64,000 bases of DNA. It comes from Toxonevra muliebris (Eukaryota; Arthropoda; Insecta; Diptera; Pallopteridae). Every line of letters begins with the position of its first letter. The first letter of the stretch is position 1. The translations under genes were made by a program, and so were the position numbers. Under the pieces are notes generated by a model. That model was not told the origin of the DNA, ran no database searches, and saw only the letters and a program-made list of their open reading frames with translations. This document shows, one piece after another, positions 23,575 through 39,892 of the stretch. The DNA lies in contig OY829329.1 of the NCBI GenBank assembly GCA_963691655.1, positions 19,668,708-19,732,707 on the forward strand, in the 5' to 3' direction.

Positions 23575-26420
23575 AATAAGTATTCGGCATTTTATAAATA
23601 TTACTTATGAACGGCTGCAGAATTTTAAATTTTCTTCAGTCTGGCCACACATTAATTACATCAAGCACGGTCGCATTCTTCTCAATAGTACATAATAGTG
23701 CCTTACTATCGTACTTAAGTTTAGTTTCTGAAATGAAATGACATGAAAATAAATATGAATTTAATAAAACTAAGTGAAATATATAATATGAAGAAGTAAG
23801 TAAAACTATTTATTATAAAAACGTAACCTTCACCAAATTTATTACAAACTTAGAAAAAGTACTTTTCTAATTCGGAAACGAAAAACGTATATGCGGTACA
23901 ACCACTAAACTACGTACTTTATGCAACTATGGCATGAAGCTGTTTTTATATGTGTATAGAGACAATAAAAGCCAAATTAAATTTTCTCGGTAAAAATTAC
24001 TTTAATAATTTGTATAGTGTGAATAAGAATAAAATATATAAATCGTTTTGCTTTACTGCAACATTTTCCTTAATAGCGAAAGCAGAATAACTAAAAAAGT
24101 TAGCAATGTTATACGCGTAAGACATTTCTAGGAAAGAGTATACAATACAATCCAAAATCGATTTTTCGTAAGCCAACCAGCACGCAGATAAATATCGGCT
24201 TTCTTGCTTAAGAGGTAATGAAAAAACATTGATTTATCTTCAATATTATATGGTGCATGATTATAAACTCATAAAAACAAAGAACAAAAAAAAAAAATAT
24301 GAAAATTTTAAAATCTGAGTCACACAATTCTGGCTCTGGAATCATACATTTTCTACTTGCTCACACTACTGGAACTAGTGCATATATGCTCTCGCAGCAG
24401 AACATAGAGTGAGCTTTAGCCGGCCAAATTTGACACTCAATTCAACTTCGTTATGCAAAATGTGCAAAGGGTTGATAAAAGAAACTGAAATGAAAGACCA
24501 CTTTGTATGGACAAAAGAAGGCGTGGCATTGTCTAAAGATTGAATATTTAATTTCTGCATATTCTACCCCGACTTGTACAAAAAAAAAAATCAATTTTAT
24601 GGCAAACTCTGTTGTTAAGCCCGGCATTGTCCGGGCGTTTTCTATTATAAAGTTGTTATACTAATAAAAATTTCTGTCTGCGAAAAGGTTAAATACGTAC
24701 ATACTTATGTGTATATAAAATAACGTGCACTGCTCACAAACCAGGAAGTTTATGGTGCTGCAGATTAAAATCAGCTCGGACTTATTGGTTTTAATGTTTA
24801 TTTTCTGTAAAAATGAAAGATGTTGCTTTATAATTTTTTTACATATCGATTTACCAACAATTTAGTATAATTACAGCGAAAATGCTACTTTAAAATTATA
24901 AAAATTTGCAAGTACCAATAGTTATTTACAATATGTCTGCGCCGAATCTGAATAAGTTGCTGGTAAAATTATAACTCTAATTATATTTCTTACATACATT
25001 TGCTATGGTATGACGGGCAAACAAACGAACAGATTTTCACATTAGCATGTTTGCAAGGATTTGTAAGAAAGGAAAAAACTAAATTTTTTTTTAAATGAAA
25101 TAAAAAAAAACTGATTGCTTATGTCATAAAAATAGTTTTATCATTCTTTTTGTATTAAATATTTAATTAACAAAATAAAAAAAGTAATATTTCTTTGCTA
25201 AAGGTATTTATTTCTTCAATAACAAATAAATATATTTATAACCAATCAATAAGTCCAGTAATAAAAAGATTCTTTTTTTTTTTAATGTTAAACAAAAAAT
25301 AGTTTTGTCTTTATTTGGTTATTTGTTGAAAAGCCTATCAGATCTTATTTCTATTAAGTAATTTACTAAATATGTCTAACAAGAGCGAAAATTTTTTTCG
25401 AGCCATAAAAATAGGGAGGCAAAAAGCAGGAGAACGCGGGAAATTATCTTGTGTTTGTGCTTAATAGTTGTTGAAGTAGAAAGGCAAAGGGCAGCGAAGT
25501 ACTTCCTTAACCATTTTTTTTTCCAAATAATAAAAAAAAAATTGCATTGAAATCGAAATAATACATAATAAATAATGCAGTAGTAAATAGATTTATTGCA
25601 CTGTCGTGACTTGAAGTTTTCTCAGTTGCCCATATTTAACTTATGGCACAAAAATACACGTTCGGCTGATGCCGATGTTTCTGGTACAGAGAACACAACT
25701 TAATAATGGCCGAAAATTCCTCTTCAGATTCAATGCCACATCAGTATAGTTAATTGACATAATTTATGCATTTCATGTTTCATCGAGTCACGAACATTCA
25801 AAAATTGTGAAAATAAAAAATTGCAAACTTTATTCTTCATAAATAAACATGTTTTCTAAAAATCGTTGAAGTCCTAATGGGAAATGTATGTGAAAGGTAT
25901 TCAACTTGTTCCAAAGTTTAAACATTTTTGAATACGATTGCAAGTAATGGTACTTCATGTGTAATAGATTACAAAAGTAATCGAAACTGCCCAGCTCTGT
26001 TCCAAACAGATGTTTTGTTTTTTTGCTTTTCCTATTCGGATATAAATCTCTATTAAGTGCACAAAAATATATCGGAACTTTTTGTTTGGTTAGTACCAAT
26101 ATTTTGTACTCGATATTTTAATATAATACTTTTTTTGGAATCGATAAGCCGACATTTTCAAAGAATTAATTTCTGTCTTGCAAAAATACTTTTTTTTAAT
26201 ATCTCCATGATTCCACTTACATTTGGGATGTTCTCAAGATGTCTTATTTAGCGTCGTATACTCTTATTTTTTATACAAAATTATACGACTTTACAATTAT
26301 GCAACAGTATATAATTGTTCTTAAATTGAACAGAGTCGTAAGATATTTTTTTAACTACTTTAACAGTCAAAAATCCTGCCAAAATAGTATTTTAAAAATC
26401 AAATGTAAAAATTTGCAAAT
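23575..26420. other. Gene-free stretch upstream of bsk
   Basis: No exon with supporting splice sites or recognisable protein was found. The sequence is mostly A/T tracts and no element boundary could be defined. Confidence 0.45.
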
Positions 26421-26428
26421 ATATGGTG

Positions 26429-26709
26429 CATACACATTGACGACAGCAACTACACGAACACACGACTATGGAATTATGTCGGCTACAGCTGTCGCGTGTA
26501 GTCAGCTACAAAACACAATGGAAGTGGTGCCACCAGCCAGCAACAAACATCTAAAATAACAAAAGCAAACTCTTCTTCCTCTGCTGCTTGTGAAATTAGA
26601 AATAATAATCGTGTGGTCGTGCCGTCGCTAAAATAATCGTCTCCATAAGAACGTGTGTTTTTATAATTTGACAGATGTAGTCGTGTAGTTGCCGTCGTCA
26701 ATGTGTATG
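26429..26709. mobile_element. MITE with CATACACATTGACGAC ends
   Basis: The left end CATACACATTGACGAC, then AGCAACTACACGA, is matched by the reverse complement of the right end (CATACACATTGACGAC, then GGCAACTACACGA). GTG flanks both sides (26426-26428, 26710-26712). The 281-bp element is more G+C rich than its surroundings and is non-coding. It ends about 95 bp before the DRE cluster upstream of bsk. A 26-bp hairpin made only of its tips is at 43248-43273. Confidence 0.75.
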
Positions 26710-26803
26710 GTGTAACTGTCGTTATTTTATTATCGATTCTTTGATTATGATATTCAAAATTGAGTTATTTTCAAATATTCTGATTCGGTGTCGTTACTTT
26801 CGG

Positions 26804-26909
26804 TATCGATATCATATATTCTGATTTAATATCGATACTTTCGGGATAGGTTTTTTTATTTCGATATTTACGAATATTTGATACATTTCATTAGGTACTT
26901 TATCGATAG
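26804..26909. promoter_or_regulatory. Cluster of three perfect DRE motifs upstream of bsk
   Basis: TATCGATA occurs exactly at 26804-26811, 26830-26837 and 26902-26909, with further partial TCGAT matches nearby (for example 26731). This palindrome is the binding site of the insect factor DREF and marks many fly housekeeping promoters. The cluster is 500-610 bp before the bsk start codon. A candidate 5'-UTR acceptor (TATTTTTAG, 27363-27371) just before the start codon implies an upstream first exon, which would place these sites near the promoter. The function is inferred. Confidence 0.6.
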
Positions 26910-27381
26910 TTCCCTTTCGATACCCTATTGTATGAACGTATGTAAGTTCAGTTTAGTTAGTTAGATTGTGCTTTTTGTTCTGTCATATCCTGAAATTGTC
27001 AGTGGCGTTGTACTGAAGCAGGTTGGTGGTTTTATAAGAAAAAATTATATACGGGAGTTGCCTGGAAATCTATCGTTAGAAAGTTGTAGCTATTCTTTTT
27101 TTTTTTAAGGTTATCATAGAAAAGTGCTTATATTTAATTTAAAAATTTCCTACATTTGTTAGAAATATGTTGATAAATCTTTCAGAATATGTATCATACC
27201 CATCCTTAATTCGTTTAAGTTAAAAATTGAAAAAATTAATCAGTTAAAATTGCACATAACTACATTTTAAGGCTTCAAGTTTAAATTAATTTAACATTCC
27301 ATAAATCATGTTAACATAACGAAATAACAAGCAGATTTAACTTATATGTATATGTTAATGTCTATTTTTAGGTCAGCATGA

Positions 27382-29910
<2,529 letters not shown>

Positions 29911-31554
29911 AGCAAACAAATCATTTTTCAGTGTAACAAATATGGAATACTACAGCTTCTAAGCAACTCTTAATGTATATAAAATATAAGAACAATAAAA
30001 GCATTAACTAAAGAAATTACAGCACTCAAAATTTACTCAATTATTTTATATATAAATTAAGGATAAATTTTAATATTTTAATACCTACAAACAAATATGT
30101 TTTCCGATCTCATCAATATCAATATTATACTACCAAATACTATATTGATTAATGGGTTTTAGGGTTAAGAATCAACCATTCTTGTTAAATTAAAAAGAAA
30201 TTAGTATAAGCAATAAGAAATAAATTTACAATTTTTTTTTTTCGCTGCCTTGCTGCAAAGCACCAGCTGTATGAAATTTCTGTTCTGTTTTTCAGGAACA
30301 GTTCGTGCGTTATACGTTACATTCTATATGACTACTCAATTTTTGGACTATTCCCATATGCGAAAACTTCAAAGCATACGTACATGATAAAGGTGGGGGC
30401 TATAGTGCGAATCATGTTCACTTTATTTGTGTTTTACTGTTATTTTGGTTGTAACCTCCACTAGTATTGTAAAACGCTTAGAAAAGCAGATACGGCAACT
30501 CTAAAGTGATGAATTTATCGTATGCTCCAAGCCCCACGGTTGCATATATTACACAATTTAATCTAGTTGAGGCTGTTTACTATGCGGCCACATGTGCAAG
30601 TAAACTGCTTCAAGTAGAGAATACGTATTATGTTCGAAATTACTTGTAGTAGCAAATGTGTGAGTGTATTAGTGAAAAAATGTGAATGTTTTGAGTTTTT
30701 CGCACTTGCTCGTGTATCGCCATCGCCGAATGTGTGTTTTGATATGATGTCGATTCGCTTTGTAAAAAGAAAAGCTGTCAAAATAGGAAGAATTTGAACG
30801 TGAAACATGCGTGATTGCGCTGATTTTCTGCGCAACTCTCCCTCTTCTACCTATTTTTCAACCTCGGTCTTTTACGTAATTGATCATCTTTGCGCTCGTC
30901 TAAACAGTTGGTTAATAAAGGGTAGTGAATTTGAGCACTCAGTGTGAGATGTTCCCTTTTGCTCTGACTGAATTTATTACAGAGAAAAATTAAAAAATTG
31001 TTTCTAAAACTATTTCACTTTTTCCATCTCAACGTCATTTGTAGGAAAATAAATTTTATAGTTAGGTTTTGCAACGATATGATACCAACAATTCAAAATA
31101 CACCCAATCCAACATTTATATATTTTTGTTGTTGTAACTTTTAAGTGTGTGATTGTGCTATTAACTACTTCCAGTTCACAAGGTGTGAACTTAGTATTTC
31201 AAATGTTAGTATTTTAATGATACGAAAGATAATGATGGGATGTTTTATGAGTGGACTGTTTGAAGTGATGGTTCTGAAGGTGATGAACTATAGAGAAGTG
31301 AAGTAATGATTATTCATTTATGAAACCAAATTGAGTGAATTCAGTACACTCTCCCATTTAAATAATATTCCCATTTAGAAGGTTTGTTTTTTGAGCACAT
31401 TTTTGCAACTCTGTGCTCTGTTGTGTTTAGAAGTACAAAAACAACAACGAGGTGAAATCACAAGTTTCTCCATACAATATTCTCTGGTACAAAGTTCAGT
31501 GTTTTTTTTTGCTTTCATCTTCATTCAATTTTATTAGTATTTTATAATTCGAAA
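29911..31554. other. bsk 3' flank and upstream region of the dehydrogenase gene
   Basis: Holds the bsk polyadenylation signal and then no supported exon. A block at about 30830-30906, ending TGATCATCTTTGCGCTCGTC, recurs diverged at about 46845-46920 inside the GATA gene, so part of this spacer is an unclassified dispersed repeat. The region nearest 31555 should contain the dehydrogenase promoter, but no specific element is convincing. Confidence 0.5.
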
Positions 31555-34500
31555 ATGATGAATTTAAGTCGTGTTGCTTCAAGAAACAGTAAATTATTTC
31601 ACATTTGGTCTAAGTAAGTTTACATAAATGCATTTATTATAAATAATAAAAAATATAACAGAAGAAAGTGATGGCATCAAGGTGTTTACGTTTTCTTAAT
31701 TAATTGTGCGCATATTTATATTCTAAGGTCAATTATCGATGTAAACGGAATTAGCAAAAGTTATTATTTATAGGGAATTGTATAATATGTAATACATTTA
31801 ATTATATGGGTATATAATATTTTAATAAAGAAGAAATTAGCAAACAATTTGCAGACAGTGCTTATGCTTCTAGATAAGATTTGAGGAATGGTTAAGAAAG
31901 TATGTTGCGAAATTTTAAGATAAACACAATTGATATTAGTAATACAAGCCATCTGAATCTTTAATATATATAATATATCCTAACTACAAAGCATACGAAA
32001 ATGAAGGTCCAAAGTACACAGTGAATGATAAATTGTATTATCTGTATATATAATTGCCAACCTCAAGGCCTTGCAGAAATGTGTAAACGTAAATAAGTAT
32101 TTTATCAGCTGCTAGTATATTTAATATATGCGGGGGAGAAAGAGGTGTATATTATTCCCCCTTTGGTTCTAAATTTAGGTATATTGATACGATCTAAATT
32201 TTAGTATAATTATGGTAAAGAGATGAGAAATCAAAGGTTAAGTTTTCATGATTAGGAAAATTTGTGCCAACAAAGTTATTCACTAACAACAATCACTAAT
32301 TGTATTGGCTAATCTATTTTATGATCGATTTTTTTGTATTATAATCTAATAAAAATGGCAAAATCACTATACAATACTGAATAAATTATTAGTAAGGGCA
32401 ATAGGCTAAGAACTTGCTATGAGAAATAAAAAATGCAAACACCTATAAATTCAAAATTTTTTTTAATTTAAGGGGGATCCCGTTTTTATTGGTTAAAGTT
32501 ATCTATTACTTTTGACATTTGGGAAAGTTCATTCTAACGTAAAAACGTAGTTCATTCTAACGTAAAAAAAAAAATATTTTATATTTATCTTTTATTAATG
32601 GAAAAATTGTTGCAAATTCCCCGCAAAATTAACTAGAGGACTCTGTGATGTCACAATGAGCCATGTGCTTTCATACTAAAGGCTGTCACTCCAATCTAAC
32701 CTTACCTACATAGGAGAACGGTCCTTTCAACATTTTAAAACCTCGCAAATCTGTGTAATTAAACCAACAACCCACGCATATACTTTTTTATGTTTTTATT
32801 TGTTATAATTTGAATAGTATTACCATTTACATTTACTTGTTGATAAAAAATATTGTAATCTATTTAATTTTGGTTATTTATAGATGTTATGCATCTGCTT
32901 TACCTAAACGCGATGTGAAACCCGAACACAAAAATGAACAGCCAAGAGAAAACTTGTCCTTCATGGCTAATATATTTCGCGGAAATTTAGTTTCAAATCA
33001 AGTGTTTCCATATCCTGATGTGCTAACTCAAGATCAAAAAGAAACACTAGGCAGCTTAATTGATCCTTTTGAGAAATTCTTTTTGGTAAGTTATTAAGTA
33101 TATTAAAAACAAATAATTCAGCTGATGTCCTATGACGCTAGTGCGGCTTCCTTTATTTTTTCCTTCCTTTATTATTGTATAAATTTTAATAAATAATAAA
33201 TATGATAATTGTTGGGTATTAGCCGCGTTTTTTTTTACTCGTTTACCCTGTGACAACACGTGTTTTTATTTTTTGTTGTTGCAGAAAAACGCTGCTTTGA
33301 TAAATTTTATAAAGAAAGTGAGATAGATTTAAAATTATTTTCATGAAAACTTTTGCATGTATTAAATTTCTTGTTTCTCCTTTTTTAATTCTCACGAAAT
33401 ACTTACTTTTCACTTTTAAGGAAGTCAATAATGCAGCACGCAATGACGAAAATGCAAAAATGGACGATAAAACACTGGACGCATTGTGGGAGTTGGGTGC
33501 GTTCGGTATTCAAGTGCCCAACGATTTCGGTGGATTAGGTCTGAATAATTCACAATATGGTCGTTTGTGTGAAATTGTTGGTGCCAATGACTTGGGACTA
33601 GGAATAACGATTGGCGCTCATCAAAGTATCGGTTTTAAGGGAATTTTATTATTTGGAACACATGAGCAAAAAGAAAAATATTTACCCAAAGTTTCAACAG
33701 AAAAGGTTTATGCTGCATTCGCGCTTACTGAACCTAGTTCAGGCTCTGATGCAGGTTCTATACGTTGCCGGGCTGTTAAATCTGCTGATGGAAAGCATTA
33801 CATCTTGAATGGGTCAAAAATTTGGATCTCCAATGGAGGAATAGCAGAGATTATGACTGTGTTTGCACAAACTGAACAAGTGGATAAAAAAACTGGAGAG
33901 AAAAAAGATAAAGTAAGTTTCTGTAATTTGTACCTATTATATTTATTTCTGTTTAAATTGCAAATTATACTTGTTAAATGGAAACATTTCATATATACTA
34001 TTTGTATTTTAGGTAACCGCCTTTATTGTTCAACGTTCGTTTGGTGGTGTCACCAGCGGTCCACCAGAAAAGAAAATGGGTATTAAAGCTTCCAACACAG
34101 CTGAAGTATATTTCGAAGATGTTAAAATACCGATTGAAAATATTTTGGGGGAGGAAGGCGAAGGCTTCAAAGTTGCAATGAACATATTGAATAATGGCAG
34201 ATTCGGTATGGGTGCAACTCTAGCTGGAACAATGAAACATTGTATACAAAAAGCAACTGAACATGCAAATAATCGCGTACAATTTGGCAAAAAGATTAAA
34301 GAATATGGTGCAATACAAGAGAAATTAGCACAAATGAATATGTTGCAATATGCCACAGAATCGATGGCGTATTCAATTGCGCAAAACATGGACGCTGGAA
34401 GTCAAGATTACCATTTAGAGGCAGCGATATCAAAGGTATTTGCATCGGAAGCGGCTTGGTATGTTTGTGATGAAGCTATTCAAATACTTGGCGGCATGGG

Positions 34501-36580
34501 TTTCATGAAAGATACCGGCTTGGAACGTGTAATGCGTGACTTGAGAATTTTCCGAATCTTTGAAGGAACTAACGATATCCTTCGACTATTTGTTGCACTT
34601 ACCGGCATTCAATATGCAGGATCCCATTTGAAGGAATTACAAAAAGCTTTCAAAAATCCCGCCGCCAACTTAGGTTTAATCTTCAAGGAAGCATTAGGTC
34701 GTGCAGCTACAACTGTCGGACTGGGCGGCACTGACTTAAGCCCACATGTTATTCCCGAATTGCAACCTTATGCCAAGCAAACGGCAGGATGCATCGATAT
34801 ATTTGGTCAAACAGTTGAAGGCCTCTTAGTTAAATATGGTAAAAATATCGTCAATGAGCAGTATATTTTGAATAGGTTGGCGGAAGCAGCAATAGATATC
34901 TATGCGATGGTTGTAACACAGTCACGTTCATCTCGAGCAGCACATCTGAATTTGCCTACAGCTGAGCATGAATTAAATTTAACAAAGGCGTGGTGTTTGC
35001 AGGTAAGTTTTTTTTTGTCTAAACAGAATTGTGGTGTATAGACGATTTTACAGGACCGAAAATCGCTGTCACTATTAACCCTGATATACCCACTGTCTTA
35101 TACATACAGTTCAGAATCTTTGGTTTTGATTTAGTGCGAATATATTCAATCAAAATTTTCTGAAATGTATTTAATACATGTAGGGTGTATAGGCGGAGCT
35201 GGGTAAATTCAATTACATTACAATACAAATTCCAATTCCAGGGAATTTGTGATTGGTACTTTTTGTTTTCAATTCCTTAGTAATGGAATTGAAACTTTTA
35301 TCAATTCCATTACAAGGAATTGTAATCGGTAATTAAAATGTTTAAATTTCTAGCTAATGGAATTGAAAAAATTTTCGATTCCACTACAGGAAATTGTATT
35401 TTTAATTAAAAATATATCAATTCCTAAAGGAATTGAAAATGTAATTGAATAGAAAGGAATTTAATATTTGAGTGTAATCAATTACTTTTTTGGAATTAAA
35501 TTCCAATTTAGTTGGAATGATTCCTCGAAAGTAATTGATTCCTTTTTAGTTCAATTCCAAAAAAAGCAAAAAAAAAAATTTGTAAAAAGCTTCTAATAAG
35601 CTGTTACGAGAGAGGTGGCCTGCAGTTTATACTGATTCGCTCGTAACGATTTATTAGAAGCATTTTACAATATTTTCCGAATTTTTTTTGTCTTTTTTGC
35701 AATTGAACTAAAAGGGAATCAATTACTTTCGAGGAATCATTCTAACTAAATTGGAATTTAATTCCAAGAAATTCCCTGTAATGGAATCAATTACTTTCGA
35801 GGAATCATTCCAACTAAATTGGAATTTAATTCCATGAAAATAATTGATTACAGTTAAATATAAAATTAATTTCTATTCAATTACAATTTCAATTCCTTTA
35901 AGGAATTGATATATTTTTAATTACAACATACAATTCTCTGTAATGGAATCGCATATTTTTTCAATTCCATTACTTAGGAATTTAAAAATTTTAATTACCG
36001 ATTACAATTCCTTGTAATGGAATTGAAATTTTTATCAATTCCATTACTAAGGAATTGAAAACATTAAAGTACCAATTACAATTTCTTGTAATTGGAATAA
36101 AGGTGGAATTTAACTTCTAATGTAATCATTACTACCCAACTCAGTGTATAGGTCATCAGGCATATCTGGGTTGAAACACTTCTATTTTTTCGTTGGGCGG
36201 CAACATGACAGTATTGCATCTAATCAGCTGATTGGTATTTGAGTTATAATTGAATTTAGTGATATATTTTTAGAAGAAACATTTATGTTCATATAATTTT
36301 TCATAATAACAATCTGAAAAAGTGACAGCTGATTGTCTTCCTTGCATCATATGCAGTAATTCTGTTAAGACCATTACAAAAGCATTTTAACCAGTACTTA
36401 TATTTTATTTTCTTACTTTTTTTTCTATACAAATTTCAGGCATCTAAACGTTGCAGGAATAATCTTCGTAACACTTCATCCACTGATCAACTGGAACTTT
36501 ATAGAAAAATGAGTGTAATAGCCAAAACAGTTTGTGACAATGAAGGTGTTCATACTTCTCATGTATTGAATAATTCATAA
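31555..36580 (+). CDS. Acadvl: Very-long-chain-type acyl-CoA dehydrogenase, mitochondrial
   Basis: FAD enzyme of the first step of mitochondrial beta-oxidation of long fatty acyl-CoAs. Exons: 31555-31613, 32884-33085, 33421-33912, 34013-35002, 36440-36580; all GT-AG, 627 aa. The first exon encodes a basic, Ser-rich start ([18 protein letters not shown]) that looks like a mitochondrial targeting sequence. The acyl-CoA dehydrogenase body follows: [44 protein letters not shown], then GRFGMGA, and [20 protein letters not shown] with FEGTND, where Glu435 is the expected catalytic base. The C-terminal extension of about 180 residues is typical of VLCAD/ACAD9 and absent from short- and medium-chain enzymes. 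By similarity it is the orthologue of Drosophila CG7461; ACAD9-type activity cannot be excluded. AATAAA repeats follow the stop. The last intron contains a fold-back transposon. Confidence 0.95.
32640..32710 (+). mobile_element. 3' tail of a non-LTR retrotransposon, in dehydrogenase intron 1
   Basis: GTGATGTCACAATGAGCC, then GCTGTCACTCCAATCTAACC, matches in order and orientation the tail of the element at 38690-39225 (GTGGTATCACAATGAGCC, then GCTGCCACTCCAACTTAACC). Only the non-coding tail is present, so this is a strongly 5'-truncated copy. Confidence 0.65.
35194..36143. mobile_element. 950-bp fold-back element with 9-bp TSD, in dehydrogenase intron 4
   Basis: Two arms of roughly 400-470 bp, both made of AATTCC / GGAATT-rich sequence, are inverted copies of each other. 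They face a unique centre at about 35590-35665 (TTCTAATAAGCTGTTACGAG on the left against a matching inverted TCGTAACGATTTATTAGAAG). The ends are GGAGCTGGGTA and the complement of TGAGTTGGGTA. GTGTATAGG is duplicated exactly on both sides (35185-35193, 36144-36152). A 9-bp TSD fits a Mutator-like or Foldback type. The right arm has an internal tandem duplication (GGAATCAATTACTTTCGAGG at about 35716 and 35778). A solo arm is at 7466-7857. Confidence 0.88.
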
Positions 36581-38680
36581 TACTATGTAAGCGAAATAAA
36601 TAAATAAAATGAAATTAGAAAATTTTTACAGAATGTATGTAATTGTAATGTAATTAATATGTGAAGTAAATTGACAACAGCCCTACCAACAAATCGAAAC
36701 AAAACGTGAGATGTTTTTTTTTAGTTTTGCTATCCCTAAAACTAAAATCTAAAAATAGGAACATTTAATATTTTGTAATAGATAAAGCTCAAGATTTTCC
36801 CTTTTTATTTTTTGGATATACATATTTAAAATTGACTTGTATTTTAAAACTATTATGTTTACTAATTTAAAAATGTATTAAGACAAAAATAAATAAAAAA
36901 TCTAATAAATTTAAATAAAAGCATTTTTATTACTAGAAATAAAAAATGCAGTATTTTTGAGCTTCATACCATACCGCAGTAATCTATGGGAAAAATACAG
37001 AAATTTAGAAATATTAAATTTTACTATGCTTGGAACTGAAAACATGTAATTTTTGTATTGAACTTTTTTGCATGGTTGCTTTAAAGAGCAAGGCACACGT
37101 TGGCGCTCCGTAAGTACTTTTTCACTACTTTTGAAAAGAAACGAGCAAAATACAATAAATTCCTAAAACAATAAGTAAAATGAATAAATATTAAAAAAAA
37201 AAACATTTTTTTCTTATTTAAAAACCAATTTTTACAAATGTGTTAATCTCAAAAGTTCATTTAATTTATTGAACTGGTTTTTATTACTTTTTTTGTTATT
37301 GATATTAAATACAAGTCTGGTTTTCGCTAAAATTCGCCCTAGACGGCGCTTCTTATTGTCTATACACTAAGGTCCATCTTCGAATCGACGGCGATTTTTT
37401 TAACTCGATGCCAATTGCTCCCTACCATATATAAGAAAAATCTCTGGTTTTATTATTGTGTTTTATTACACTTCATTATTTATTCAAAATTATTAATTGT
37501 TTAATTTTTTCAGTTCTTTTTATTACTTAAAAACAAAATTAATTGATTTTACTGTTATCTTAACAACAAACTTCGATTCGACGAAGAAGTGCAGTTCGAA
37601 TTTTAAATATAACAGTCCTGTTCATGCATTCATTACCTTGCCTCAATGTAAACCATGGTAGCCATTTTGAATTTTTGACAAGTAAGAGGAACATTTTGGA
37701 GGTGCATTTTAGTAGTATATTATTAATACTACTTTTATACATTAGTACGAAATCAAAAATTTTATTTATAATAAAAAAGCATGAATAATGTTACTTAAAT
37801 TTGTTTTCTTTATTAGCAAATACCTTGAACATGTTAAGAGCTAAAAAATAATATAAAAAGCAGCAACTAATTCTCCCTATATACATACAATACTGTGCAA
37901 ATTATTTTCTTATAAATTCTCCCTTAAAAATTGAACTATAAAAATACAACGCTGTTGCAAAAAGAAGAATAGTATCAAAACAAATGCTTTCCCAATTGTC
38001 AAAGTTCCTCTTACTCGTCAAAATGCATCTACCTTCTTAATTTTTCTGCCATGATGTAAACAACGAAGACTATGTCGGAATCTAAGCCTCTTTCGCTAAA
38101 ACAACAGGGCGCACGAAAACGTTAAGGTCATTTGAAAAATGAAATCAAATATCAATATTTTGCGATTTTTTTGTAATATTTTTACAAAATGTTAGTCATT
38201 TTTTGACTGAACTCGCTCAGCTCTAGGGACAAAAAATTTAAAAATTTTTCCAGTTTACCAGAGGCTGTCATTCAAACAACTATGGGCGCCTGCCCCTCCT
38301 ATTATGCACCCGAAAGGAAGTTTAAGGGGCTAAAACGTGTAAGTTATAGGTTTGATTAACCCTTTAATACTCAAGGACACTGATTTTGATGTAAAAAGTA
38401 TATGATGTGTAAAAAGATGAGATAAGAAAAAAAGTCTGTCTGACTTGCGATAAAATTATTTTTTAAAATGTTATTTTAAGAAAGTGGTTTTATCTGAAAG
38501 ATACATTTTGGGTTACTTAATTACACATATGTATGAACAACATGGACCCAGTTGTATCATTCCTAGTAGAGTTTCCGTCGCCGAATCCAAATATCACACC
38601 TATATGTTTCTTGCACATCAGGTTTTTGAAAAAACAAGTTTTGAGACATTCTAAAAAACGACAACTTTTCCCAGTTTTCA
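36581..38680. other. Gene-free spacer after the dehydrogenase gene
   Basis: Contains the dehydrogenase polyadenylation signals (overlapping AATAAA from 36595) and then A+T-rich sequence. No exon or element with definable ends was found. Confidence 0.5.
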
Positions 38681-38689
38681 ATTTCTATA

Positions 38690-39225
38690 AGTTCTAAAGT
38701 TATTAATTGTAACTGCAATGCCGACGAGTTAACAAAACAGGGCTAGCAGCTTACAGATATATCACCTTCGTGCACCATTGGTGTCCTTCTACCTTGGGGA
38801 AGCAAAAAAATCCTGGGTAGCGGAGCATACCTGTGGTATTACCAGGCTAATGTGGACCACTATGGATAATAGACGGAATGGACAGTTACTCAACCTTAGC
38901 AGAAACTCCATCAGCATTACGACTTCTGAGCTCACGGAGCACTGCATAATGGAGAGACATGCTGCAAGACTAGGACTGCCATTCAATGACTTCTATCTGA
39001 GGAGGAGTAAGAAACAGTCCTCCACTTAATGTGCGAATGCGCATCCCTGGCTAGGAGGACACTAAAATTCCTGGGCTCACCTTTCTTCACTAGTCTGTCC
39101 GAGCTATCATCCATCATCCACTCCGTAAATGGGAGAGTCGCGCAGTATTGTGGTATCACAATGAGCCTAATTATGTGCTTAAGTGTGCTTTCAAGTAGAA
39201 AGCTGCCACTCCAACTTAACCTAAA
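38690..39225 (+). mobile_element. 3' fragment of a jockey-like non-LTR retrotransposon (plus)
   Basis: The plus strand encodes, over several frames, the end of an RNase H domain (NADELTKQG), then ITRLMWTTMDNRRNGQLLNL, a SISITTSELTEHCIMERHAARLG segment split here as SISITTSELTEHC and MERHAARLGLPFND, and a Cys-containing remnant ending in ARRTLKFLGSPF. Together these match the C-terminal region of jockey-clade elements of flies. Frame changes and missing cysteines show it is dead. It ends in the shared tail CTGCCACTCCAACTTAACCT. The start is approximate. Confidence 0.75.
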
Positions 39226-39892
39226 GTTATTAATTTATAACAGCAAAAGTGGTTTTAAATGAAAGGTGTATTCTTATAGAACTCATAAAAAAGGTATTTA
39301 AATTAAGTTTGTTTAAAAAAACGGCAAGAAGCCATTTTGAATGGTTGTACCTTTAAAGAAAATTTTTCAAATTTTTTGGAATTTTTCTTGGTAAATTTTC
39401 TTTTTTTTTAATCAAATTTTCGCAGCTAGTTCCCCAGAACCATTTTATCTTTTTCCCTTGCTGAGACTGTTAGACAGTCAACAGACTAAACATGGGCCCT
39501 TACTGACTTATTAAACCTACTTATTCCTGCAATATGTATATTTCAGGGGCTTAATTCAAAACTGAAGAACCGTTTTTCGACCGCCATCACGTCTAATTTA
39601 TGAGTGCTAGGTCAATATATAAAAAATTCTTCTTTTCATAGTTAATTCAACTTAACTTGCATTTTCCATAAACTATAATTATTTTCAAACGAAATGGTTG
39701 GGGTCTTGTAGAATTTTGGAGCATTACACAAAGTTCACCTTTAAATTCAATAAACGTAATTTGTCAACACCTATCTAACTACACAAAGTTGTAAGTATTT
39801 GATTAAATTATCTATCAAATCTTGAAATTTAAAGAGTAAATTCGTTACCTGGATAAAAGATTGTCGTATATATGTACATTCAATGGGTTTAA

